Part shown: positions 8,433 through 15,374 of the stretch, one piece after another
How the letters are laid out: each line of letters starts with the position of its first letter
Position numbering within the stretch: the stretch's first letter is position 1
Origin: JBBCJM01 sp037190175
Lineage (GTDB): Bacteria > Pseudomonadota > Alphaproteobacteria > Rhodobacterales > Rhodobacteraceae
Length of the DNA: 17,928 nt
Direction: 5' to 3'
Assembly (NCBI GenBank): GCA_037190175.1
Contig: JBBCJM010000068.1
Span: 1 to 17,928 of the forward strand
Position numbers and translations under genes: made by a program
The notes under the pieces: model-generated
The model's database searches: none
Told to the model about the DNA's origin: nothing
The model's input: the letters and a program-made list of their open reading frames with translations, nothing else

Positions 8433-8487
8433 CCGGGGGCTTCGCGCCCCCCGGACCCCCGCGGGATATTTATGGACAGAAGAAGGG
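8433..8487 (-). terminator. Structured 3' element after the flavoprotein gene (element B, copy 1)
   Basis: Read on the minus strand, this starts at the base after the TGA stop. It begins with a pyrimidine-rich CCCTTCTTCTGTCCA, continues with AAATATCC and a GGGGGTCC block, and ends in a CCGGGGGGC/GCCCCCGG stem with loop GCGAA. About 38 of its first 42 bases are the same as the element at 17818-17873, which also follows a stop codon in the sense direction. It may be a transcript end or RNA-stability element. There is no U-tract after the stem. Confidence 0.55.
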
Positions 8488-10575
8488 TCAGGGCAGAAGT
8501 TCCGCCAGTTCGCGGCGGAAGGAAAGCGCGTCTCCGGTCTCGGCGGTGTTAGGGGCGGGTTCGTCCAGTTCCTCGGCATAGCGGCGGCCGGCATAGGTGG
8601 CCCAGGCGATGGGCCCGGGGGCGGCGGCGTCGCCGATGAGTTTCAGGGTCTGGATGCCGGCGGCCTGCCAGTCCAGGGCCTTGAGCTCATGGTAGAGCGC
8701 GTCGTCGGGGGTGCGGCTGGTGACCATGACCACGGCCTCGGCGGGCAGGGCGGTCCGTGCCCCGGTCCAGGCGCAGCCGAGGGTGACCTCTTTCGCCCCG
8801 ATGGCCTCGGGCGCCTTGGAGGGGATCACGTTGACCCCCAGCGACAGCAGCCGGCGCATGATGGTACCCTGTTCCAGGGTGTTGTGCGCCCACTCCGCCA
8901 CCTGAACCGCGGGGGTGACGAAATCCACCGTGCAACCGCGGGCCACCAGCGCCTCGGCGATCACCGAGCCCATGTAGTAGTGATCGTCGTCGTAGAGCAT
9001 CACCCTGGCGCCCGTGGGTCCGAGGCCGGCCATCAGGTCGTCGGGGGTATAAAGGGGCATGGCCGGGTCGGTGGGGATCGGCGCCAGGTGCAGCCGGGCG
9101 ACGGCATCCCGCCGCCAGGTGCTGCCGGTGGCGATGGCGACGTGCTGGAAACCCATGTCCAGCACATCCTCGGCCGTCAGGCGGCTGTCCAGATAGGTCT
9201 CCACGTTCGGCATCGGCGCGATCTGGCCGGTGCGGTAGTCGGCCACCCTTCCCCAGGCGGCGAGCCCCGGCAGTCCGCGTTCCCGCGCCACCCGGCCGCC
9301 CAGGGTGGTGGTGGCCTCGGCCAAAGCCACCCGGTAGCCCCGCCGCCCGAGTTGCAGCGCCGCCTCCAGCCCCGCCGGCCCGGCGCCGACGATCAGGACG
9401 GACTCGGACGGCCCCTTGGGGCGCGGCCGTTCCGGGTGCCAGCCCTTGCGCCATTCCTCCATGAACGCCGTGTTCTGGGTGCAGCGGCTGATCGCCCCGG
9501 TCATGTCCCCCGAGACGCAGATGTTGCAGCCGATGCATTCGCGGATGTCGTCGAACCGGCCTTCCTCGATCTTCCTCGGCAGGAAGGGGTCGGCGATGGA
9601 GGGGCGGGCGGCGCCGATGAAGTCGAGGATCCCCTCCCGCACCTGCCGCACCATGGCGTCGGCCGAGGTGAAGCGGCCCACCCCCACCACCGGCCTGGTC
9701 GTGAGATCCTTGATCCCGCGCACCAGATCCTCCTGCGCCCCCTCGGGGGTGAAGCGCGAGGTGCCCGAGCAGTTCTCCCAGGTCCCATGCGCCAGGTCCC
9801 AGAGGTCGGGCAGGTCGGCGTGCATTCCGATGAAGTCGCGGAGTTCGCCGTTGGAGAGGCCCAGCGGGCCGGCCTCGTGCAAGGACAGCCGCAGGGTGAT
9901 GGCCATCTCGCCGCCGGTTTCCTCGCGCGCCTCCTCCACGACTTCCCGCACGAAGCGGGCGCGGTTTTCCAGCGAGCCGCCGTATTCGTCGCTCCGCTGG
10001 TTGGTGGCGCGGGACAGGAAGTGCTGGAAGATGCCGAAGCCGTGGGCGCCGTAGAGGCACACGAGGTCGAAGCCCGCCGCCTGCGCCCGGCGGATGGCGT
10101 TGCGGAACCAGCGGCGGATGTCGCGGATATCCTCGCGGTCGATGGTGCGGGCCTGCACCGGGTCGGCGGTGAAGGTCAGGATCGGGCCGCCGGTCACGGC
10201 CAGGGGCACCTCGCGGGTATAGAGGTTGGGGCCGTTGATCCCGGAATAGGCCAGCTGGATCCCGGCCAACGCCCCGTGCGACTTCATCGCCCCGGCCATC
10301 CGGGCCAGGGCGGGAATGTCGCGGTCGTCCCACAGGCGCTGTTCGATGAAGGGGGTGATTTCCGAGGTCGGATGCACCTCGGTCTGTTCGGTGAAGATCA
10401 CGCCCCAGCCGCCTTCTGCCTTGGTCCGCCGCATCTCGGCCACCGCCGAGGGGTCGCGATAGCCGCCGCCGTTGCAATGCGGCACCTGGTAGAAGCGGTT
10501 CTTGGCCACCTTCGGGCCGATCCTGACCGGCTCGAACAGCACGTCATAGCGGGCGGGGCGGGTGTCGCGGGGCAT
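8488..10575 (-). CDS. TMADH-family flavin/Fe-S amine dehydrogenase, histamine dehydrogenase-like
   Basis: The 695-residue protein closely follows trimethylamine dehydrogenase in layout: an FMN TIM barrel (about 1-345), a 4Fe-4S segment, then an ADP/FAD-binding region with VGAGPAG at 396-402. Cys34 in QVPHCNGGG aligns with the Cys carrying covalent 6-S-cysteinyl FMN. Cys347, Cys350, Cys353 and Cys365 form the cluster motif CIGCNIC...C. Catalytic Tyr175 and His178 (YGAH) are kept. The trimethylamine pocket Tyr60/Trp264/Trp355 is replaced by Gln64/Trp266/Asp357, the set I recall for histamine dehydrogenase. The position of TMADH Asp267 is Cys269. It should therefore oxidise a primary amine or diamine to an imine or aldehyde. 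The ATG at 10575 has GGAG 8 bases upstream; a GTG at 10584 overlaps the amidase stop and would add three residues. Confidence 0.88.
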   Translation of the reverse strand: MPRDTRPARYDVLFEPVRIGPKVAKNRFYQVPHCNGGGYRDPSAVAEMRRTKAEGGWGVIFTEQTEVHPTSEITPFIEQRLWDDRDIPALARMAGAMKSHGALAGIQLAYSGINGPNLYTREVPLAVTGGPILTFTADPVQARTIDREDIRDIRRWFRNAIRRAQAAGFDLVCLYGAHGFGIFQHFLSRATNQRSDEYGGSLENRARFVREVVEEAREETGGEMAITLRLSLHEAGPLGLSNGELRDFIGMHADLPDLWDLAHGTWENCSGTSRFTPEGAQEDLVRGIKDLTTRPVVGVGRFTSADAMVRQVREGILDFIGAARPSIADPFLPRKIEEGRFDDIRECIGCNICVSGDMTGAISRCTQNTAFMEEWRKGWHPERPRPKGPSESVLIVGAGPAGLEAALQLGRRGYRVALAEATTTLGGRVARERGLPGLAAWGRVADYRTGQIAPMPNVETYLDSRLTAEDVLDMGFQHVAIATGSTWRRDAVARLHLAPIPTDPAMPLYTPDDLMAGLGPTGARVMLYDDDHYYMGSVIAEALVARGCTVDFVTPAVQVAEWAHNTLEQGTIMRRLLSLGVNVIPSKAPEAIGAKEVTLGCAWTGARTALPAEAVVMVTSRTPDDALYHELKALDWQAAGIQTLKLIGDAAAPGPIAWATYAGRRYAEELDEPAPNTAETGDALSFRRELAELLP

Positions 10576-10580
10576 GGGGC

Positions 10581-11333
10581 TCACTCCACGGGGCGGAAGT
10601 CGGCGCCCTGGGTCGAGAGGCGCGCGGGGTCGGGGGGGATCAGGTCGGCGATGAGCAGCGCGGGGCCGGGGCCGGCCTGGGCGAGGATGGTGCCGTCGGC
10701 GGAGACGAGGCAGGAGCCGCCGGTATAGGTCAGGTCGCCCTCGGCGCCGCAGTGGTTGGCATAGGCGATGGCCACCCCCTGCATCGCCGCCTGCGCCGGC
10801 ACGGTCAGGCCGGGGACATGGGTGAAGGGCAGCATGTTGGCGGTGGGGCAGAGGATCAGCTGCACGTCCCGGTCGGCCAGCGCGCGGACCAGCGGGGCGA
10901 ACTCGATGTCGTAGCAGATCAGCAGCGCGGTCGGGGTGCCCAACAAGTCGAAGGTCGCCAGCCGGTCGCCGGGGGCGAAGAGCCGACGCTCGCGCGCGCC
11001 GTAAAGCTGGGTCTTGCGGTAGAGGGCCAGCCTTTGTCCGTCCGGGCCCCAGATCATGGCGGTGTTGTAGAGCGCGTCACCCTCGCGCTCCGCCAGCCCC
11101 ACCGCCAGCGCGCACCCCGCCTCGGCAGCCAGCGGCCCCAGCGCGGCGTCCCATTCCGCGGCCGTCCGCGCCCCGGCGGCCGGATCGGCGTTGTAGCCGG
11201 GCAGGTACAGTTCAGGGAACACCGCCACCTGCGCGCCGGCGGCGGCCGCAGCCGCCAGCGCGCGGCGCAGGGATACGAGGGCCGGCCCGACCGCCCCCGC
11301 GGGCGACCGGTCCTGATGGATGGCTAGGCGCAT
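10581..11333 (-). CDS. Nitrilase-superfamily amidase, DavA/RamA-like
   Basis: This 250-residue carbon-nitrogen hydrolase has the catalytic triad Glu41 (FPELYLPGY), Lys107 (YRKTQLYG) and Cys140 (LICYDIEFA). The blocks around YRKTQLYGARERRLFAPG, CPTANMLPF and AYANHCGAEGDLTYTGGS resemble 5-aminopentanamidase (DavA) and the R-stereoselective amidase RamA as I remember them. The CWDQWFPE pattern of N-carbamoylputrescine amidases is absent. DavA-type enzymes convert an omega-amino amide to the amino acid and ammonia, so an amide intermediate of amine breakdown is a plausible substrate. The exact substrate is not shown by sequence. It overlaps or nearly abuts the flavoprotein gene, so the two are surely co-translated. 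Only about 20 bases separate its ATG from the hairpin behind the binding-protein gene. Confidence 0.88.
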   Translation of the reverse strand: MRLAIHQDRSPAGAVGPALVSLRRALAAAAAAGAQVAVFPELYLPGYNADPAAGARTAAEWDAALGPLAAEAGCALAVGLAEREGDALYNTAMIWGPDGQRLALYRKTQLYGARERRLFAPGDRLATFDLLGTPTALLICYDIEFAPLVRALADRDVQLILCPTANMLPFTHVPGLTVPAQAAMQGVAIAYANHCGAEGDLTYTGGSCLVSADGTILAQAGPGPALLIADLIPPDPARLSTQGADFRPVE

Positions 11334-11355
11334 GGGACTATCCCGGGTCGGGGCG

Positions 11356-11414
11356 GCTCCTCGCTTCCTCCGGTCGCTCTTCGCTGCGAAGCGCGCCCGG
11401 AAGGAGCGAGGAGC
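11356..11414 (-). terminator. Hairpin behind the solute-binding protein gene
   Basis: The arms at 11356-11373 and 11397-11414 are 18 bases each with two mismatches, and the loop holds a second short dyad (CTTCGC/GCGAAG). The element begins 9 bases after the binding-protein stop and has no T-tract. It could end the transporter transcript or protect its 3' end while letting some reading continue into the amidase gene, which has almost no room for its own promoter. Confidence 0.6.
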
Positions 11415-11423
11415 GGCGCAGGG

Positions 11424-12446
11424 TCACTTCTTCAGGTTCAGCCAGATCGCGTCGTAGAGCTTCTGCGTCTCCTCATCGCAGGCCATGACGAAATCGAACT
11501 TCATCCCCTCGGGCGGGTTGTTCTCGGGGCTGTCGCGGATCTCCTCCAGCAGGAAGGGCTCGGTCCCCTCCACCCCGGCGATATAGGCGGCATAGTTGGT
11601 CAGCGTCGCCGCGTTCTCGGGCTCCAGCATGAAGTTCATGAACTTCAGCGCCGAGTCGCGGTTGGGCGCGTCCTTCAGCAGCACCACGTTGTCCATCCAG
11701 ACCACCGCGCCCTCCTTGGGCCAGGCGTATTCGACGTTCGCCCCCTCGGCCCGCGCCTTGGCGGAAAAGCCGTTGTAGATCATCCCCGCCGCGGCATCGC
11801 CCGAGACCAGCACGTCCTTCGCCGTGTCCGAGCCGAAGGAGGCCCAGTGCGGCTTGGCGGCCAGCAGCATGTCCATCAGCGCCCGCAGCTGCTCGCGGTC
11901 CTGCGTGCATTGCGGGATGCCGAGGTACATCGAGCCCAGCGCCAGCACCTCGCCCTGGCTGTCCAGCACGTTGATCCGGCCGCGCAGCTCCGCCGGCGGG
12001 TCGAAGATGATGCCCAGCGTGCCGATGTCGCCCTGGAAGACGTCGCGGTTCACCGAGAAGCCGGTCGAGCCCCACTGATAGGGGATCGAATGCCGGCGGC
12101 CGGGGTCGAAGGGCACGTCCAGCCATTCGTCCTGGATATTGCCGAAGTTCGGCACCTCGGACGGTTCGAAGGTGTCCAGCAGGCCCTGGTCGCGCATGAT
12201 CTGCACCATGTAGTCGCCGGGCATCGCCACGTCGTACTGGCCCAGCCGCCCGGCCTTCAGCGCTGCCAGCATGGCCTCGTTGCTGTCGTAGGTGTCCATG
12301 GTGACGGCGATGCCGGTCTCGGCGGTGAACTTGTCCAAGAGCTCCTGCGGCATGTACTCGAAGAAGTTGTAGATCGAGAGCTGCTGGGCCTGCGCCGTGC
12401 CGGCGACCAGGATCGCGGCGGTGGCCATGAGGTAGGACTTTTTCAT
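11424..12446 (-). CDS. potD: Polyamine-type ABC transporter periplasmic substrate-binding protein
   Basis: The 340-residue protein has a Sec signal peptide of about 20 residues ending in AQA before QQLSIYNFFEY. The PotD/PotF landmarks are present: FTAETGIAV (40-48), YDSNEAMLAALK (53-64), IPYQWGSTGF (121-130) and WPKEGAVVWMD (242-252). Compared with my memory of the E. coli PotD spermidine site, Glu30, Tyr31, Asp162, Glu166, Trp250 and Asp252 are kept. Trp34, Thr35 and Trp229 of PotD are replaced by Phe28, Phe29 and Tyr224. It should bind a cationic amine, perhaps not spermidine itself. AGGGGAG about 8 bases before the ATG is a strong ribosome binding site. It is the last transporter gene and is followed by a stable hairpin, which fits the high expression binding proteins need. 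Confidence 0.87.
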   Translation of the reverse strand: MKKSYLMATAAILVAGTAQAQQLSIYNFFEYMPQELLDKFTAETGIAVTMDTYDSNEAMLAALKAGRLGQYDVAMPGDYMVQIMRDQGLLDTFEPSEVPNFGNIQDEWLDVPFDPGRRHSIPYQWGSTGFSVNRDVFQGDIGTLGIIFDPPAELRGRINVLDSQGEVLALGSMYLGIPQCTQDREQLRALMDMLLAAKPHWASFGSDTAKDVLVSGDAAAGMIYNGFSAKARAEGANVEYAWPKEGAVVWMDNVVLLKDAPNRDSALKFMNFMLEPENAATLTNYAAYIAGVEGTEPFLLEEIRDSPENNPPEGMKFDFVMACDEETQKLYDAIWLNLKK

Positions 12447-12470
12447 CTTCGGACTCCCCTGTTGTGGTTT

Positions 12471-13277
12471 TCAGGCCCTCTGGCCCCTTCGGTTGATCAG
12501 GTAGCTGAGCGTCACGAACAGCATCGAGACGCCCAGGAGCATGGTGGAGATCGCCATGATGTTCGGCTTGATCCCCTGCTTGACCGAGTTGAAGATCGCG
12601 GTCGGCAGCGTCTCCATCCCCGCGCCCTTGACAAAGTTGGTGATCAGGAAATCGTCCAGCGAGATGATGAAGGCCAGCAGCCAGCCCGAGATCACCCCCG
12701 GCGCCAGCAGCGGCAGCAGGATCAGCCGGAACGCCTGCCAGCGGGTGGCGTAGAGGTCGCGGGCGGCCAGTTCATACGACTCCTCGATCCCCTGCAACCG
12801 GGCCGAGATCGGCAGATAGGCGAAGGGGATGCAGAAGGTGATGTGGGCGACCAGGATGGTGGCGTAGCCGGTACGCCAGCCGATGGCGGTGAAGAAGATC
12901 AGCGTGGCCACCGCGGTGACGATCTCGGGCACCATCAGCGGCAGGCTGATCAGCCCGAAGCTGAGCGTGCGGCCGCGGAACCGCCCGCCCCGCACCATCG
13001 CCACCGCCGCGGCCACCGCGATGGTGGTGGCCGCGGTGGAGGCCATCAGCGCGATGGTCACCGAGTTCCAGGCCGCGGCGCGGAAGATGGGCGATTCCGG
13101 GCCGCTGAACACGTCCACGTACCAGCGGGTGGAGAACCCGCCCCAGGCGGTGATCGACCGGCTGTCGTTGAAGGAATAGACCATCACCACGATCAGCGGC
13201 ACGTAGAGGATGGTCAGGCACAGCGCGGTCAGCCAGCCGAAGCCCGCATAGCGGCGGATGTCGGGGGCGCGGGCCAT
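12471..13277 (-). CDS. potC: Polyamine-type ABC transporter permease (PotC/PotI-like)
   Basis: This 268-residue integral membrane protein has about six hydrophobic segments, the first near residues 15-33 (LTALCLTILYVPLIVVMVY). The EAA loop that contacts the ATPase is at about 166-194 (ESYELAARDLYATRW followed by LLPLLAPGV). SFNDSRSITAWGG (35-47) after the first segment is typical of PotC/PotI. The true start is the ATG at 13277, whose A is shared with the TGA of the upstream permease gene (TGATG); a much longer frame reaching 13949 is only a shadow of that gene. The product pairs with the neighbouring permease to form the translocation channel in the inner membrane. The binding-protein gene follows after 24 bases. 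Confidence 0.9.
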   Translation of the reverse strand: MARAPDIRRYAGFGWLTALCLTILYVPLIVVMVYSFNDSRSITAWGGFSTRWYVDVFSGPESPIFRAAAWNSVTIALMASTAATTIAVAAAVAMVRGGRFRGRTLSFGLISLPLMVPEIVTAVATLIFFTAIGWRTGYATILVAHITFCIPFAYLPISARLQGIEESYELAARDLYATRWQAFRLILLPLLAPGVISGWLLAFIISLDDFLITNFVKGAGMETLPTAIFNSVKQGIKPNIMAISTMLLGVSMLFVTLSYLINRRGQRA

Positions 13278-14194
13278 CACCTGCCCCCCTTCGCCGCGGC
13301 GCGGGCCTGCCACAGCAGGACCATCAGCACCATGGTCAAGAGGATCATCGAGACTGCCGCGCCGAAGGGCCAGTTGCCCATGCTGCCGCGGAACTGCTCG
13401 TCGATCAGCGAGCCGATCATGTAGGTCCGCGCGCCCCCCAGCAGGTCGGGCGCGAGGAAGGCGCCGAGGGATGGCACGAACACCAGGATGCAGCCCGCCA
13501 CGATCCCGGGCTTCACCACCGGCAGCACGATATGGCGCAGCGTGGTCCAGGGCCCGGCATAGAGGTCGCGCGCCGCCTCGGACAGCGCGAAGTTGTAGCG
13601 TTCCACCGCCGCATAGATCGGCAGCACCATGAAGGGCAGGTAGCTGTAGAACAGGCCCAGCTGCACCGCGATGTTGGTGTTGATGATCGCCAGCGGCCGG
13701 TCGATCAGCCCGATCATCATCAGCGCCTCGTTGAACGGCCCCTGGTCGCGCAGCAGGAACCGCAGGGACACGGTGCGGATCAAGAGGTTCACCCAATAGG
13801 GCACGGTGATCAGGAACACCCACATCGCCCGGGTGCGGGGGTTGCGGGTGGCGATGAACCAGGCGGTGGGAAACCCGATCAGCAGGCAGAAGAAGGTGGC
13901 CAGCGCCGCCTGCCAGATCGAGCGCCAGAAGATTGCGATATAGGTCCATTCGATGGTCGGCGGCTCGTCCCCGAACAGCCCGCGGTCGATGAAGAACTGG
14001 TCATAGGCGGCCAGGCTGAACTGCCAGACCACCCCGCCGCGGAAGTCCTTGGTCAGCACCGAATAGACCGCCATCAGCGCCACCGGCACCAGCAGGAAGA
14101 GGCCGATCATCAGCCAGGTCGGCGCCAGCAGCGGCGCCACCAGCCCGCGCCAGCCGGTGCCCCTTGCGCCGCTGTCCTCGACCCCGCCTGCCAT
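13277..14194 (-). CDS. potB: Polyamine-type ABC transporter permease (PotB/PotH-like)
   Basis: The 305-residue permease has a soluble N-terminus of about 20 residues, then a first membrane span near 24-45 and about five more. The EAA loop is at 204-230 (LSEAARDLYAGPW followed by VLPVVKPGI). The long periplasmic stretch after the first span (about 46-88) and VPYWVNLLIRTVSLRFLL (131-148) are typical of the PotB/PotH half. Its start overlaps the ATPase stop and its stop overlaps the next start, both as TGATG, so the three membrane and ATPase genes form a tightly coupled set. The family also includes thiamine, iron and phosphonate importers, but the PotD-like binding protein makes an amine substrate most likely. 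Confidence 0.9.
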   Translation of the reverse strand: MAGGVEDSGARGTGWRGLVAPLLAPTWLMIGLFLLVPVALMAVYSVLTKDFRGGVVWQFSLAAYDQFFIDRGLFGDEPPTIEWTYIAIFWRSIWQAALATFFCLLIGFPTAWFIATRNPRTRAMWVFLITVPYWVNLLIRTVSLRFLLRDQGPFNEALMMIGLIDRPLAIINTNIAVQLGLFYSYLPFMVLPIYAAVERYNFALSEAARDLYAGPWTTLRHIVLPVVKPGIVAGCILVFVPSLGAFLAPDLLGGARTYMIGSLIDEQFRGSMGNWPFGAAVSMILLTMVLMVLLWQARAAAKGGR

Positions 14195-15258
14195 CAGTCC
14201 ACCAGGAGGCGCGCCGCGCCTTCCTCGATGTGCAGCCCCACCTCGGCCCCCGGCGCGGGCAGCTCGGTGCGGGTGGAGTTCTGCAGCCGCATGTTCAGCT
14301 CGGTCCCGTCCGCCAGCCGGGCCAGCAGTTGCAGGTCGGTGCCGAGGTAGATCAGCCGTTCCACCCGCGCGGTCAGGTCGGCCCCGGCCAGGGGCGCCAG
14401 CGACAGCCGCTCGGGCCGGATCGAGACGTGATGCGCCCCGGGGGCCAGCCCCTCCGGCGCCTCGGCCAGAAGCTCGTGCCCGCCGGGCAGGGTGACGCGA
14501 GCCCGGCCGCCGGAAATCGCCCCCACCATGACCGGCAACAGGTTGGTCTCGCCGATGAAGTCGGCCACGAAGCGGTTCACCGGGGCCTCGTAGATCTCCC
14601 GCGGGGTGCCCACCTGCTGCACATGGCCCGCCGACATCACCGCGATGCGGTCGGACATGGTGAGGGCTTCCTCCTGGTCATGCGTCACGAAGACGAAGGT
14701 GATCCCCGTGGTCTCCTGCAACTGCTTCAGTTCCACCCGCATCGCCTGCCGCAGCTTCAGGTCCAGCGCCGACAACGGCTCGTCCAAGAGCAGCACCCGC
14801 GGCCCCGGCGCCAGGGCGCGGGCCAGCGCCACCCGCTGCTGCTGCCCGCCCGACAGCTGCGCCGGCAGGCGCTGGGCGAAGGCGGTCAGGTGCACCATCC
14901 CCAGCATCTCGTCCGCCCGGGCGGTGCGCTCGGCCAGCCCCACGCCCTGCATCTTCAACCCGAAGGCCACGTTGTCGCGCACGTTCATGTGGGGGAACAG
15001 CGCGTAGTGCTGGAAGACGGTGTTCACCGGCCGCTTCTCCGGCGGCAGCGCGGCGATGCCCTGCCCGAACAAAGCGATCTCGCCCGCCGTCACATCCTCG
15101 AACCCCGCGATGCAGCGCAGGAGCGTGGTCTTGCCGCAGCCGGATGGCCCCAGCAGGGTGAAGAACTCGTTGTCCGCGATCGCCAGCGACACGCCCTTCA
15201 GCGCCTCGAACGTGCCATAGCGTTTCACGACGCGGCGGATGCCGATGGCTTCCTGCAT
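14194..15258 (-). CDS. potA: Polyamine-type ABC transporter ATP-binding protein (PotA/PotG-like)
   Basis: The 354-residue ATPase has Walker A GPSGCGKTT (37-45), Q-loop Gln83 in TVFQHYALFPH, signature LSGGQQQR (135-142), Walker B VLLLDE (155-160) and H-loop His193. The C-terminal region (about 240-354) has the TOBE-type regulatory domain of this subfamily, with SIRPERLSL (279-287). It powers uptake through the two permeases. I place the start at 15258, where GAGAG precedes the ATG. An in-frame ATG at 15306 would add 16 residues, but its GGGGGT sits only one base away, too close to be a good ribosome binding site. It heads the minus-strand gene set and is divergent from the LuxR-type regulator. 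Confidence 0.9.
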   Translation of the reverse strand: MQEAIGIRRVVKRYGTFEALKGVSLAIADNEFFTLLGPSGCGKTTLLRCIAGFEDVTAGEIALFGQGIAALPPEKRPVNTVFQHYALFPHMNVRDNVAFGLKMQGVGLAERTARADEMLGMVHLTAFAQRLPAQLSGGQQQRVALARALAPGPRVLLLDEPLSALDLKLRQAMRVELKQLQETTGITFVFVTHDQEEALTMSDRIAVMSAGHVQQVGTPREIYEAPVNRFVADFIGETNLLPVMVGAISGGRARVTLPGGHELLAEAPEGLAPGAHHVSIRPERLSLAPLAGADLTARVERLIYLGTDLQLLARLADGTELNMRLQNSTRTELPAPGAEVGLHIEEGAARLLVD

Positions 15259-15303
15259 GAATCTCTCGCGGGTGGCCGGCGATTCGGGGTGGACGGGGGC
15301 GCG

Positions 15304-15374
15304 CATACCCCCGCATTCTGCCGCAAAGCGTAAATGCCGCAAGGACAGGGGGTATATAACCCCAAGGGGGTATG
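15304..15374. promoter_or_regulatory. Candidate operator array between potA and the LuxR-type gene
   Basis: Three boxes of the same word lie in this short divergent region: CATACCCCC at 15304-15312 (the inverse of GGGGGTATG), GGGGGTAT at 15348-15355, and GGGGGTATG at 15366-15374, which runs into the regulator's start codon. The middle box is the left half of a dyad, GGGGT-ATATA-ACCCC, at 15349-15363. A separate pair of direct repeats, TGCCGCAA, sits at 15319-15326 and 15335-15342, spaced 16 bases. The arrangement suggests binding sites for the adjacent HTH protein acting on both divergent promoters. The G-run also doubles as a possible ribosome binding site. I see no clear -35/-10 pair. Confidence 0.45.

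Noticed and set aside
9043..9050. Another GGGGGTAT, like the operator boxes
   Set aside because: It lies inside the flavoprotein coding sequence, encodes ordinary residues and has no partner box, so it is probably chance.
8371..10728. 785-codon + strand frame opposite the flavoprotein gene
   Set aside because: It is Gly/His/Arg-rich with no motif, and the minus strand encodes a clear TMADH-family enzyme.
13278..13949. Upstream extension of the potC frame to 492 codons
   Set aside because: It lies within the potB gene in another frame. The permease signature starts at the ATG at 13277, which is coupled to the potB stop.
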